This document shows positions 20,353-28,714 of a stretch of DNA of 64,000 nucleotides, in pieces. A program made the translations under genes and the position numbers. Positions within the stretch are counted from its first letter, which is position 1. Each line of letters begins with the position of its first letter. Origin of the DNA: Azonexus hydrophilus DSM 23864 (GTDB lineage: Bacteria; Pseudomonadota; Gammaproteobacteria; Burkholderiales; Rhodocyclaceae). Location: NCBI RefSeq assembly GCF_000429605.1, contig NZ_AUCE01000011.1, forward strand, positions 310,001 to 374,000. The letters are read 5' to 3'. Below the pieces are notes generated by a model. That model saw nothing but the letters and a program-made list of their open reading frames with translations. It searched no databases and had not been told where the DNA came from.

Positions 20353-21731
20353 GCCCATGGATTGATCACCTGCCACTGCACCCGAAGCCGCACCCGAATG
20401 AAGGGCTGGCCGCCTATTGCTGGCGGCTCTCTGCGAGCAACGGCTTAACACTACCACCCGATATCACAGCCACCGTTCTAGCTGATCAAGGTTGTCCTGG
20501 CGCTACCTCCCCTATTTCGCAACTGCTGGGCATGGAGCTTTCGAAACAGCTTTGGGAAAGGGATACCCATTGGTGGGACCAGACGTTTTACCAACCGCCA
20601 CTATGGCCTCATCACTGTCCACAATGTGCAGCAGAGAAGGGTATTCACTATGCCGCGCTCGACCTGCCTTTCGTTTCGGTCTGTCCAATTCATGGTTGTA
20701 AGCTTTTAACTAGGTGCCCAGCGTGTAACCGACCACAGACATGGCACAGGCTCCGCCATGGGTTCCTTTGCGAATGCGGCTCTGATCTCACCAAGGCCAT
20801 CACGGGCAAAGCCGATCCAATCCAGTTGATGATTGCGCAGCTGGTTGCCGGCGCCACAGACCATGCCCTAGTCCCGGCGCCCCAAGTACCAATAACCGGT
20901 TTCGAGTATTCATCTGGCGATCTGTACCGCGTCTTGAGCTGGGTTCAGTCGGTGCAAGACGTCTGCAGGCGTCCCTACCCAAGGAAATACCCGTCAGAAC
21001 CGCATTTCTCCTCATCGACGAAAATCAAAGAAGCAGGCGCCCTCAATCCCTCTGCGGTCAGATTGCTTACCAGCCTGCCCGACTCAATCCCAAGCAAAGC
21101 AAGAAGGTTGAGGCGATGGATATGTCGACATGAACCGGGTCCGTTGGTCCTCTGGGGGAAGCACCACATCATCAAGAAACTCATTGAGTTTCAGTCAGAC
21201 TGGGCATCCAGTGATCAGGCGATACCCCGGGCAATTGCACATGCAGTAGTCCATGCCATCAACGAGCTTTCCAATGGGCCTGCTGCATTGCCTCATACCT
21301 GTTTTCATCCACGCTATACCCAGCGGCACATGGCCACCTTGCGCCGGCAACTGGGGGCTTGGTGGGCCAGGCTGTCCAGCACGATCCCGCCACTGAACGC
21401 ACATTCGCAGTTTCCCTGTGATGAGTGTCCGGACATAGAGGATGCGGAAATCTGGGTAACAACGGAAGAGGAAGTCGTCGATTTGCTCAATCTTCTGCTT
21501 TACGCGTCCCACCATCGCTTACCGCAGGAGAAGTTCATCCCGCTCCAAGAACGTTGGCGCTTACCACCGGCACTTCGCACCCGCTCTGCCACGCTCGAAT
21601 CCGTCACGACTTACCTCATCTCCCTTTGGCCAAGTGAGCGTGCTTACCTCGGGGATCTGCTCCGCTTCTGCATTGCGGGCACCTTTGACCAGGATGACCC
21701 TGGCGAGAATTGTATTGGGGAGGTCGCCTAG
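20349..21731 (+). CDS. tniQ: TniQ-family target-selection protein 1
   Basis: A 460-aa TniQ protein. The N-terminal TniQ domain includes NEGLAAYCWRLSASNGLTLP, a zinc-binding set HHCPQC...CPIHGCKLLTRCPACN...CECG, and a helical C-terminus. TniQ/TnsD proteins connect TnsC to a DNA target or a targeting partner. This copy is shorter and lacks the HTH-rich tail of the next gene, so it may serve a second pathway, for example mobile targets, or form a complex with the longer one. It overlaps tnsC by four bases. Confidence 0.92.
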   Translation: MSPWIDHLPLHPKPHPNEGLAAYCWRLSASNGLTLPPDITATVLADQGCPGATSPISQLLGMELSKQLWERDTHWWDQTFYQPPLWPHHCPQCAAEKGIHYAALDLPFVSVCPIHGCKLLTRCPACNRPQTWHRLRHGFLCECGSDLTKAITGKADPIQLMIAQLVAGATDHALVPAPQVPITGFEYSSGDLYRVLSWVQSVQDVCRRPYPRKYPSEPHFSSSTKIKEAGALNPSAVRLLTSLPDSIPSKARRLRRWICRHEPGPLVLWGKHHIIKKLIEFQSDWASSDQAIPRAIAHAVVHAINELSNGPAALPHTCFHPRYTQRHMATLRRQLGAWWARLSSTIPPLNAHSQFPCDECPDIEDAEIWVTTEEEVVDLLNLLLYASHHRLPQEKFIPLQERWRLPPALRTRSATLESVTTYLISLWPSERAYLGDLLRFCIAGTFDQDDPGENCIGEVA

Positions 21732-21732
21732 G

Positions 21733-23547
21733 ATGCTTGGAGCACATCTTGTCATGCGCCCGCGACCGCTGACGCAAGAATCAACGCCTGGCTATTTGCT
21801 GAGGGTCGCCATGGCAAACGGGTTGTCCTCAATCCCGGCGCTCTTTCGGGCCTGCTGTGATTGGGGCAGCCTGTTCCCGTTTGAAGCGCTGAGAAAGCTT
21901 CTGGGGCTTGAGGATGAGGAGGTCCTACAACTGTTCGGGCCTCTGCCATCCCGTTGGGGGAAAAACGAGCTACCGGAAGAGTTATCCGTCCAGGACTTCA
22001 TTCACTCCTACCGTCGCTGGTGTCCCCTATGCTTATCCAAGCAGGCATATCAGCAGGGGTATTGGGATTTGAAGCTGGTGACCCTCTGCACACTGCACCA
22101 GGTCTGGCTACAGGACCGATGTCCCCAATGCGGTGCAAAGCAGGGCTGGAACGGTTCAAGTCTGCTTTACTGCACTTGCGGTTATTGTTTTTCAGATGGA
22201 AGTGCCGAGCCTGCAGGGGACCTCCCATTTGGACTGACGAGGGCGCTACTACCTGAATCGATACCTACTGCCGGCCCGGATGTGGGGCTTCCGGCCGGAA
22301 CGCAGCTTTCCCGCATTCAATGGCAGCGCCTAGTGTGCCAGCTTGGACAGTTTTCCCGTGGAACTCAACCAAGCAGACCCGGCCAGCTTGCCCGACTGGA
22401 TGATCTGGGGACTGCCCGCGCCATCATCGAAAATGCAGCGGCTATTTTCCACGAGTGGCCGACTCGGTTTGTCCGCTTGCTGGAAGATATCCAGGCTGCA
22501 GCAGGGCCGTCGATCAGCCTGAAAACATCATTCGGCGTTTTGTATCGCCTGTTGTATGTAGAACTTGATCATCCCGCCTATCAGTTCCTCCGCGATTGCT
22601 TCGAAGATCACCTGAAAACAAATTGGTGGGGTGTCGTGTGCCGGCGTAATCGCCGCCTGAAACCCAGCACGCTGGAAAAGCAGGCGCGTATGACCAAGAA
22701 GCAGGCATGCCAGGCAACAGGTATTCGACTATCCGTACTCCAGCACCTGGCCCAACAGGAGCTATTGCCGATCCAGGATGTACCACTTCCCTCGGGTCGC
22801 AAGGCACAGACTTTCCGACAAGCTGATGTAGCTGCCGCCGCTGAAGTGGTTCAGGGGGCAGGCAATCTGAGCGAGTTGGCGCTCCAAGCAAATATCGCTG
22901 AGCGCCGCATCCGGGATCTCGTGAAACTCGGCGTGCTCAAACCGATCATTTGCAGGGCGGGTGGGAGTAGCTGGTTGTTCTCTGCTGACGATTTCAGACA
23001 AATGCTCGTGCCAACGGATGTGCTTGAAACGGGAGATCGTCCGATGGTGGCCCTGGCTTCTCTATTGAAATCGGGGCGACTGGCAAGAGAGGAGGGGGGA
23101 GCATTCATCGCCGCTATCCTCGCTCGAGAGGTCAGCGGATTTTCCGAATCGGGCGGCATGGCGCCTGTTGGTCAGGTGATCCTCGGCCAAGACGAAGTCG
23201 CTTGCTGGCGTAAGAACTGGCGACAACAGCATGGAGCCCCGTTGTCTATCCCTGAAGCTGCAATCGAACTGGGCCTCAAACAAGAGGTGGTTTATCACCT
23301 GATCAGGAGGGGGTTACTTGAGGCACAACACGCATCTACCGGCTGGAAGGTTGATCAGCAAGCACTTCTAGATTTTCGGGAGAAGTATGTTGCGCTTACT
23401 GAACTGGCTCGTGAAAAACGTACTTCACCGCGTCATCTGATGTCATTCATCGCGGCCCCGCCTGTAAGTGGCCCGGAGGTCGATGGTGGCCGGCAGTATT
23501 TCTTTTGGCGGAGTGATGTTATGGCATGCCATGCAGTCAGTCGGTAG
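21733..23547 (+). CDS. TnsD-like TniQ protein with HTH array, candidate gyrB-end selector
   Basis: A 604-aa protein starting one base after the first tniQ stop, with a GGGAGG ribosome site nine bases upstream. The N-terminal TniQ domain has MRPRPLTQESTPGYLLRVAM and zinc pairs RWCPLCLS...CTLHQVWLQDRCPQCG...CTCGYC. The C-terminal half contains at least three helix-turn-helix-like units: KKQACQATGIRLSVLQHLAQ, LSELALQANIAERRIRDLVK and LSIPEAAIELGLKQEVVYHL. In Tn7, TnsD of this kind reads the glmS end. Here the reading target is inferred to be the gyrB 3' end. Confidence 0.88.
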   Translation: MLGAHLVMRPRPLTQESTPGYLLRVAMANGLSSIPALFRACCDWGSLFPFEALRKLLGLEDEEVLQLFGPLPSRWGKNELPEELSVQDFIHSYRRWCPLCLSKQAYQQGYWDLKLVTLCTLHQVWLQDRCPQCGAKQGWNGSSLLYCTCGYCFSDGSAEPAGDLPFGLTRALLPESIPTAGPDVGLPAGTQLSRIQWQRLVCQLGQFSRGTQPSRPGQLARLDDLGTARAIIENAAAIFHEWPTRFVRLLEDIQAAAGPSISLKTSFGVLYRLLYVELDHPAYQFLRDCFEDHLKTNWWGVVCRRNRRLKPSTLEKQARMTKKQACQATGIRLSVLQHLAQQELLPIQDVPLPSGRKAQTFRQADVAAAAEVVQGAGNLSELALQANIAERRIRDLVKLGVLKPIICRAGGSSWLFSADDFRQMLVPTDVLETGDRPMVALASLLKSGRLAREEGGAFIAAILAREVSGFSESGGMAPVGQVILGQDEVACWRKNWRQQHGAPLSIPEAAIELGLKQEVVYHLIRRGLLEAQHASTGWKVDQQALLDFREKYVALTELAREKRTSPRHLMSFIAAPPVSGPEVDGGRQYFFWRSDVMACHAVSR

Positions 23548-23869
23548 GCGTACGCTGAAGAACTCCCGGAAAATTTTCATTGTGGGTGTCCCTCGGCTCT
23601 TCTTCTGAGTCGCAATGGGAAATCATGCTTGACGCTGCGAGCGATAGCTGCGAAATCTAACCCGACGTGAGAACTGAAATTATCAAACCTGAGCGCAGAT
23701 TATTGAAATTCTGACCAGCTACGATTTAGCGCCATTCGCATAGGAGTAGCCGCTCAAGGTGTTTTCTTGAACGGCCGTTCCAGGCCGCTTGGAGATTGAA
23801 TCGCCCGATTTTCATGAGGGCATAAAGGATAGATGCTTCATGCCACTCTTTTAGGAAGGGGGTACGGCA
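23548..23869. other. Noncoding region holding degenerate repeat copy 1
   Basis: No intact gene. 23551-23620 is about 80% identical to 25459-25528. In frame it reads YAEELPENFHCGC before decaying, so it looks like a gene fragment rather than a regulatory repeat. The remainder has no feature I recognise. Confidence 0.55.
23551..23620 (+). repeat. Degenerate direct repeat, copy 1
   Basis: Starts TACGCTGAAGAACTCCCGGA, identical for 20 bases to the copy at 25459. Changes between the copies fall partly in third codon positions, which suggests that both descend from coding sequence. The peptide core (L/P)ExF(H/Y)CGC recalls the FYCGC motif of endonuclease I (EndA/NucM), but this is only a short match. 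Confidence 0.6.
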
Positions 23870-24133
23870 TTACGCCGCTCGTTTCACTCCTGTGATCTTG
23901 TAAATGTTAGACCGGGATAGCCCAGTTTGCTGTGATATAACGTCGACAGGCACCCCACGGTTACGCGCATCTCGAAGCTCAAGGTCGCGAACACGTCGCT
24001 GCACTATTTTCATTTCCTTTTCGTACACGGCGCGCTGGTAAGTCAGCTCCCGTTGAACTCCCCTCAACTGCCGCTCGACCTTGCTAAGCCGATAGTCAGT
24101 TTTCTTTTGGGAATCGTTAGGTATTTCAAACAT
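23870..24133 (-). CDS. Small coiled-coil HTH protein
   Basis: An 87-aa product. Residues about 10-55 form a charged coiled coil (KVERQLRGVQRELTYQRAVY). The C-terminus is a resolvase/Hin-like helix-turn-helix: RGVPVDVISQQTGLSRSNIY. It may bind DNA as a dimer. It is divergent from the unknown gene at 24259 across a 125-bp spacer and may regulate it. It is a lone gene with no close family recognised. Confidence 0.6.
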   Translation of the reverse strand: MFEIPNDSQKKTDYRLSKVERQLRGVQRELTYQRAVYEKEMKIVQRRVRDLELRDARNRGVPVDVISQQTGLSRSNIYKITGVKRAA

Positions 24134-24258
24134 TTGAAGCTCCTTTGGGTTTTGTTGGCAGCACGTCCACCAACTGGATTGGATGCTATGCTCATGTTAT
24201 GTTTCGTAATAGGGTGACTTGGTACAGCCTAATTCCCCCTATACGCACGAGAGCATCG

Positions 24259-25257
24259 ATGACCAAGAGAAAAATCAGTACGACTCAGTACAATTTGTTC
24301 TTCAACGATCTGAATGCTGCGCTTAAGTTGGCTTACACTGCCCGTGCAATCAGGTTGACTTGGCTTGGGCGTCTTGAAGAACTAGAGAACATAGAATCGC
24401 AACTTCGCCAGGCTTGGATTGATCGAGGCTTTACTGCGGCGGAGGTGGAGCACAATGGTCTGACGGCTCTCTCATGGGATCTAATGCAACTAGGCTGGTC
24501 GGAGAGGCGAAGTCCCCTTGAAGTTTTTAGATTACCTGTCTTGAAAATGATTGAGGATGGCATTAAGCCTATTTCCGACTTAGTCTTTGCCAACTTCGAT
24601 CCAAGTAGATATCCCTTTGCAGCACGGTACAGATTCGCTGATCTCGTACATCCCATTGATGTTGAAAAAACGCTGCGTAAATTCATTGAAAAGGGTTCTC
24701 AACTCGCAGACCCTCCAGACTGCTGGGACTCTTATAAAACAGTGCCTCTTAAGAAGTACATCCTTCTTCGGCGCCCAATTCCCGTAATCCCAGGGGCTTA
24801 TCAAGTTCAGCGGGCTGAGGCTTTCCACACCCCACACATTGGTCTCTTGCTCGAATTGAGTATGTCTGAGCGTGACATTGAGGCCGCAATTGATGATTTT
24901 CGTTTCCACATAGCCGAAGCCCAATGGAAAAATGGGCTTCGAAATAGCTTCGTGGACAGGGTGTTTAAGGAATGGGCCAGGGGCTCAGCCCTGGAGGCCG
25001 ATCAAGGCGTAATCTCAGCTATTACACAGATCGGACCGGTGCTTGCAGGACTTCAGGCGTACGACACGATGATAAAAAATGGGGGATCGCAGAAGCGAGG
25101 CGCTAGAGCCACAGCAGCAAAGACAACGGCCGAGTTCTTTATGGAAGGAGACCCACGTCGAGATTTCCATAAGGTGGGGCAATGGCTTGATGCCCAGCGC
25201 AATAAAATTGAAATGATGAAAAAAGATTTAATCCAAGCATACGGCCACCCAGACTAA
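24259..25257 (+). CDS. Protein of unknown function
   Basis: A soluble 332-aa protein beginning MTKRKISTTQYNLFFNDLNA. Upstream in-frame sequence is unlikely to be coding. It is rich in charged and aromatic residues, helical, with no signal peptide, membrane span or motif that I recognise. A basic stretch, GGSQKRGARATAAKTT, lies near the C-terminus. Base composition is clearly more AT-rich than the flanking chromosome, consistent with acquired cargo. The divergent HTH gene may control it. Confidence 0.6.
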   Translation: MTKRKISTTQYNLFFNDLNAALKLAYTARAIRLTWLGRLEELENIESQLRQAWIDRGFTAAEVEHNGLTALSWDLMQLGWSERRSPLEVFRLPVLKMIEDGIKPISDLVFANFDPSRYPFAARYRFADLVHPIDVEKTLRKFIEKGSQLADPPDCWDSYKTVPLKKYILLRRPIPVIPGAYQVQRAEAFHTPHIGLLLELSMSERDIEAAIDDFRFHIAEAQWKNGLRNSFVDRVFKEWARGSALEADQGVISAITQIGPVLAGLQAYDTMIKNGGSQKRGARATAAKTTAEFFMEGDPRRDFHKVGQWLDAQRNKIEMMKKDLIQAYGHPD

Positions 25258-25458
25258 TCCGGACCACCCTTAGCTGCGTATTCAAGGGTGCTGGCGACGT
25301 CCCTCCGGAATTGAGTAGCGCTCAACCATGCTCCCTTCGGTCGCTGGACTAGCCAGTGCTGCATTTTGGCTAGTCAGCTAGCTCTACGTTTTTCCAGGTG
25401 ATGGTGAGCGGTTTTTGGTGCTGTCATAGCGTGGTACGTCAAGCGGTCAACCAGTGCA

Positions 25459-25528
25459 TACGCTGAAGAACTCCCGGAGCATTTTTATTGTGGCTGTTCC
25501 TCGGATCGACCTTATGAGTGGCAATACT
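25459..25528 (+). repeat. Degenerate direct repeat, copy 2
   Basis: Partner of 23551-23620. In frame it reads YAEELPEHFYCGCSS, and a shifted frame continues RIDLMSGN. Endonuclease I proteins carry FYCGC followed by a D-L-x-S-C-G-Y segment, so a frameshifted EndA-like remnant is possible. The two copies bracket the 23870-25257 gene pair. Confidence 0.55.
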
Positions 25529-25649
25529 TACGGGTGCTTGGAAAGCATCCGGCGAGGTCATCAGTTAATTGAAGGCTTAGACCGTGAAGGTAGTGTCCCT
25601 AAAAAAGAGAGCACTATAGAAATTGAGAAGCTGAGCCAGCGAGGTTAGC

Positions 25650-25705
25650 TTCTCTCGGGTAAAACGCATCGGCGAGGATGTTGCCGAAAAGCTCGCAGCT
25701 GGCGT
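25650..25705 (+). pseudogene. Possible IS66-family transposase fragment
   Basis: The frame VSFSRVKRIGEDVAEKL resembles the RIGEDVSEKL segment of IS66 TnpC proteins. Only about 50 bases match and no ends are visible, so it is a tentative scar. Confidence 0.35.
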
Positions 25706-25725
25706 TGACAAAAACTGCGAATTAC

Positions 25726-26571
25726 TTATTCATCATTCTCTTCAGGGATGTCGTCGACATAAAGCATGGTTACCTTGTAACCGTCATTTTGAAATAGGGT
25801 TTGCTCCAGAATGTTGTTGGGTAAATGCGGCCCTCGTTCATCAGACAGCCAAACTATCCCGTCGAGCTCAGCCATCTCTCCGATCCCATCGCCGTTATCT
25901 CTTGAAGACGACTGTTTTGGAAGCTGTTGTCCCTTTCTGACGCTCAGCAGGTAAGGAAATTCTGGGCCCTTCGCCCAATATCTGATGGTGTCGTTATGGG
26001 AGAAAACGAAGGCTACCGGATAGTCAGAGAGGTTCATAAACCTCCGTGCAGTAGCTTCAATACTTGAATCAAAGTGGGCAGCAAGCCTAACCACCTGCGC
26101 AATGTCCGGCTCCCCGGCCGCACGCTGCAACTTCTTGAATGCGACCGTAGGCATCAATAACTCTGAAGCAAAAGCATTAGCCTCTACCTCCATTTCAATG
26201 CCTCTGTTGGAGTTAGGAGCGGAAGATGAGTCCTTTATATTTTCTGAAGTGCAGGAGAACTCGAGTTGGCGATGCCATGGGAGTAGGTAGTGGCCTAGCT
26301 CATGCCCAATGGTGAAGCGCCGACGTTGGGGATTTGCATTTGCTTTCACCAAAATGACCCCCTGAGATTTCTCAGGGTTAGTCATGAGCATTCCCTCGAA
26401 TCCCTCGGTGACTAACTCACCGATGCTCTGGATACCAACAACCGCCGCCAATTCCTCCAGAGGAATCGGATACGGCATGTTTGGATTCTGGCGCAGGATT
26501 TCATCAACGATTTCGACTGGACGGACCTTGCCATCCAACTCTATCAAGTCGAGGGAAATGCTTGAAGTCAC
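25726..26571 (-). CDS. ImmA/IrrE-family metallopeptidase
   Basis: A 281-aa zinc peptidase. The motif FTIGHELGHYLLPWH has HELGH at 90-94, and EVEANAFASELLMP follows with the third-ligand Glu. ImmA-type peptidases cleave partner XRE repressors in response to DNA damage or other signals, as in ICEBs1. It starts at GTG, whose first base is the last base of the xre stop (TAGTG), so the two are translationally coupled. The C-terminal 130 residues, with the segment FVFSHNDTIRYWAKG, may be a sensing domain. Confidence 0.88.
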   Translation of the reverse strand: MTSSISLDLIELDGKVRPVEIVDEILRQNPNMPYPIPLEELAAVVGIQSIGELVTEGFEGMLMTNPEKSQGVILVKANANPQRRRFTIGHELGHYLLPWHRQLEFSCTSENIKDSSSAPNSNRGIEMEVEANAFASELLMPTVAFKKLQRAAGEPDIAQVVRLAAHFDSSIEATARRFMNLSDYPVAFVFSHNDTIRYWAKGPEFPYLLSVRKGQQLPKQSSSRDNGDGIGEMAELDGIVWLSDERGPHLPNNILEQTLFQNDGYKVTMLYVDDIPEENDE

Positions 26572-26888
26572 TATTTTTTGCCCTTCAGTACTTCCATCAT
26601 TTGCTTGAGCGTTTCTTGGTCTCGAGGGTCGAGCGACTTCAGGTCTCTGTAGAACACCATCGCCTCATCATCGGCTGTTATACCTTCACGGCTTGGGTCA
26701 ATGAGGTAGTCCACGGTAACTTTGAAGTGGTCTGCTAATTTTCGTAACAGATCCGCTGAAGGGTTCGAACTCTTGCCTTTCTCAAGCTCCCATATGTGTG
26801 TTTTTGTTACGCCCACGATGTCTGCTGTTTGTTGCAGCGACTCTCCCTTTCTCATGCGAAGCTCATTGAGCTTAGCTCCTAGGGACAT
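26571..26888 (-). CDS. XRE-family repressor paired with ImmA peptidase
   Basis: A 105-aa protein starting MSLGAKLNELRMRKGESLQQ at the ATG of 26888, nine bases after GGAGG. A TTG 15 bases upstream includes that ribosome site and is not the start. The Cro/C1 HTH is at about 10-60, with GVTKTHIWELEKGKSSNPS. It probably binds the inverted repeats at 26947 and 27007 and represses the divergent CBASS-side genes until the ImmA partner removes it; that regulatory link is inferred. Confidence 0.85.
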   Translation of the reverse strand: MSLGAKLNELRMRKGESLQQTADIVGVTKTHIWELEKGKSSNPSADLLRKLADHFKVTVDYLIDPSREGITADDEAMVFYRDLKSLDPRDQETLKQMMEVLKGKK

Positions 26889-26946
26889 GACATTATCCTC
26901 CAAATTTTCTGTGCTCGAACTGAAACCCGCTAGCCGGGAGCGTACC

Positions 26947-27016
26947 TCGTAAGATACACCCGAACAAAAATGTTGTGCAAGGGTTGTATTTTTCGATAGT
27001 TAGATTTATCTTACGA
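26947..27016. promoter_or_regulatory. Paired operator half-sites between xre and the divergent operon
   Basis: TCGTAAGATA (26947-26956) and its exact reverse complement TATCTTACGA (27007-27016) are separated by 50 bp in the divergent promoter region. The spacing, about six helical turns from start to start, suits a looping or paired repressor. Confidence 0.6.
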
Positions 27017-27065
27017 ATATGGGGTGGCCGATACGGACATCCATCTACATGTTCTGGAGATTGAA

Positions 27066-27290
27066 ATGACGAAGAGAAATCAACACGTAGTTCCGCATGA
27101 TGATGCTTGGGCGGTTAAGGGGGCCGGCTCTGCGCGTGCCACTGTGGTTGTCGATACACAGAAGGAAGCAATTGACCGTGCTCGTGATATTGCTAGGAAC
27201 CAGGGTACCGAATTGTTCATTCATGGCCGTGATGGGCGTATCCGCGAGCGCGATAGCCACGGCAACGACCCTTTTCCTCCAAAGGGCTAA
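27066..27290 (+). CDS. DUF2188-type small protein
   Basis: A 74-aa protein starting MTKRNQHVVPHDDAWAVKGA. The pattern V.P..DGWAVK..GA.RA....T..EAI..AR..A....ELFIHGRDGRI is the DUF2188 signature. GGAGA lies five bases before the ATG at 27066; an upstream GTG is not used because it has no such support. The function of DUF2188 is unknown. It is first in the rightward series leading to the CBASS genes. Confidence 0.75.
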   Translation: MTKRNQHVVPHDDAWAVKGAGSARATVVVDTQKEAIDRARDIARNQGTELFIHGRDGRIRERDSHGNDPFPPKG

Positions 27291-27347
27291 ACGTGGGTAG
27301 CAGGAAGCACTACGAGCCGCTTCACTTTCTCGTCTTATTGGGAGGAT

Positions 27348-27671
27348 ATGCAGGTGTTTGAAAAAATCTTCAATGCATTCTTGGACAATCCGAAACGCCT
27401 GGTTGCGCTAGGCGATTTTTTGATCACTTTGGGTTACTGGCTTGGTATTGTCGGATTGGTGGGCAAAGTGGCTACAACAGCAGTGGGAGCTATGACGAGC
27501 ATGGCTAATAGCAGCGCGAGTGTAGGGACACTGGCCGATATCTATCCTTCGTTACCGACGGCCTGGGTTCCCGAAAGTGCTATTGGGTTGGTGCTTACAG
27601 CCCTGATCCTATCGTTGGGGCTATGGCTCAAACACACCGGTAAGCAATTTGAGCGCTATTTGCGCTACTAA
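27348..27671 (+). CDS. Small membrane protein
   Basis: A 107-aa product with two predicted membrane helices, about 20-48 (LGDFLITLGYWLGIVGLVGK) and 81-98 (IGLVLTALILSLGLWLKH). GGAGG sits two bases before the ATG. It lies between the DUF2188 gene and the YdjM-like gene on the same strand, with gaps of 57 and 27 bp. The function is not recognised; membrane effectors or accessory proteins are common in such operons. Confidence 0.6.
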   Translation: MQVFEKIFNAFLDNPKRLVALGDFLITLGYWLGIVGLVGKVATTAVGAMTSMANSSASVGTLADIYPSLPTAWVPESAIGLVLTALILSLGLWLKHTGKQFERYLRY

Positions 27672-27698
27672 CTCGCTATCTGGCTAGGAGTAACTGCT

Positions 27699-28067
27699 AT
27701 GTCCAATGGCGCAACTCATCGTTTGGCTGCGGCTGTTGCTGTAGGGACTGCGTTAGCGCACGCGGAGTACAACCGCAATGAAAAGACGTTGCGGCCTGTT
27801 GTGGGCGCTGTGTTGGCTGCAGCTACAACCAATCTCCCCGACTTAATTGAACCAGCATTACACCCTAATCATCGCCAGTTTTTTCATAGTGTTGCTTTCG
27901 CAGGAATTCTGGGTTGGGGGGCCTACAAGGTGTATGAGTGGGAGGCCGAGCACCCGGTCGACAAAGCAATCCGTCTCGTATTGTTGGTTGGTGCTGCCGG
28001 CTACCTGATCCACCTCGCGTTGGATGCCTGCTCGCCCAAATCACTACCTCTCATTGGCAAGATCTAA
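27699..28067 (+). CDS. YdjM-like inner-membrane metal-dependent hydrolase (DUF457-like)
   Basis: A 122-aa membrane protein that resembles YdjM, a LexA-regulated inner-membrane putative hydrolase. Conserved polar residues occupy the expected places: ATHRLAAA near the start, TNLPDLIEP, HPNHRQFFHSVAFAG and a late HLALDACSPKSLPLIGKI. These His and Asp residues would bind a metal at the membrane face. AGGAG lies eight bases before the ATG. The stop is only eight bases before the Cap15-like gene, so it belongs to the CBASS operon by position. Substrate unknown. Confidence 0.72.
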   Translation: MSNGATHRLAAAVAVGTALAHAEYNRNEKTLRPVVGAVLAAATTNLPDLIEPALHPNHRQFFHSVAFAGILGWGAYKVYEWEAEHPVDKAIRLVLLVGAAGYLIHLALDACSPKSLPLIGKI

Positions 28068-28075
28068 GGGCATAA

Positions 28076-28714
28076 ATGCAGCCACACGAATATTCAGTCA
28101 TTGGGCATAGTCGAGCCTCAATCGGCCGCTACCTGGGGGTCGCCGCCGGGCTTCTGGCATCGATTACGGCGGTATTGGTTACCTTGGGGCTAGATTTGGT
28201 CCAAAAATTTGGCGTCTCGAATGAAGCAGCCAAAGTGGTTCTCTTTCCGGTGAACGCAACCACTTTTTATTTAATTGGACACTTGGCATTCGAGAAGTGG
28301 GTGTGGCGCCGAAAGTTCGTGCAAACGCTCTTAGGAGTCCCGGATTTGAACGGTGAGTGGGATTGTCAGGGGGAAACAAGAGATCAGGACGGGAACGCGA
28401 TTCATTGCTGGCATGCAACGGTAACCATCAGCCAGACTTGGGAAAAAATCCGGGTCTATCTAAACACGGGGCAATCCAGTTCCCGCAGTAAGTCCGCCTC
28501 TTTGGTGAAGGAGCCGGGACGTGGCTACGTCTTGATGTACAGCTATCAAAACGAGCCCAAGATCGGCGAGCCGGAGCTGCGTTCCCATGTTGGGTATTGC
28601 GAGTTGTTACTCAACGAAGAGCTGACAACTGCTGAAGGTGACTATTTCAACAACAAGGGTCGGATTACTTTCGGCCGTATGAAATTGGTTCGGAAGGAGA
28701 AGACTGGTGGCTAA
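28076..28714 (+). CDS. cap15: Cap15-like cyclic-dinucleotide-gated membrane effector
   Basis: A 212-aa protein with two N-terminal membrane helices (about 20-42 and 52-72) and a C-terminal beta-barrel at 89-208. The barrel starts with DLNGEWDCQGE and continues TISQTWEKIRVYLNTGQSSS, MYSYQNEPK, HVGYCELLL and a terminal GRITFGRMKL, the pattern of Cap15 receptors. In CBASS, Cap15 binds the cyclic nucleotide, multimerises and disrupts the inner membrane, killing the infected cell. The CD-NTase overlaps it by eight bases, which supports the assignment. Confidence 0.87.
   Translation: MQPHEYSVIGHSRASIGRYLGVAAGLLASITAVLVTLGLDLVQKFGVSNEAAKVVLFPVNATTFYLIGHLAFEKWVWRRKFVQTLLGVPDLNGEWDCQGETRDQDGNAIHCWHATVTISQTWEKIRVYLNTGQSSSRSKSASLVKEPGRGYVLMYSYQNEPKIGEPELRSHVGYCELLLNEELTTAEGDYFNNKGRITFGRMKLVRKEKTGG

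Larger units (their letters stand above)
25258..25725. other. Noncoding graveyard with gene fragments
   Basis: No intact gene. It holds degenerate repeat copy 2 (25459-25528) and, at about 25650-25705, a possible IS66 transposase fragment. Both suggest past insertions and deletions inside the cargo. Confidence 0.5.

Noticed and set aside
25454..25648. 64-codon frame including repeat copy 2
   Set aside because: Reads a decayed repeat in a frame different from the conserved peptide; likely chance.
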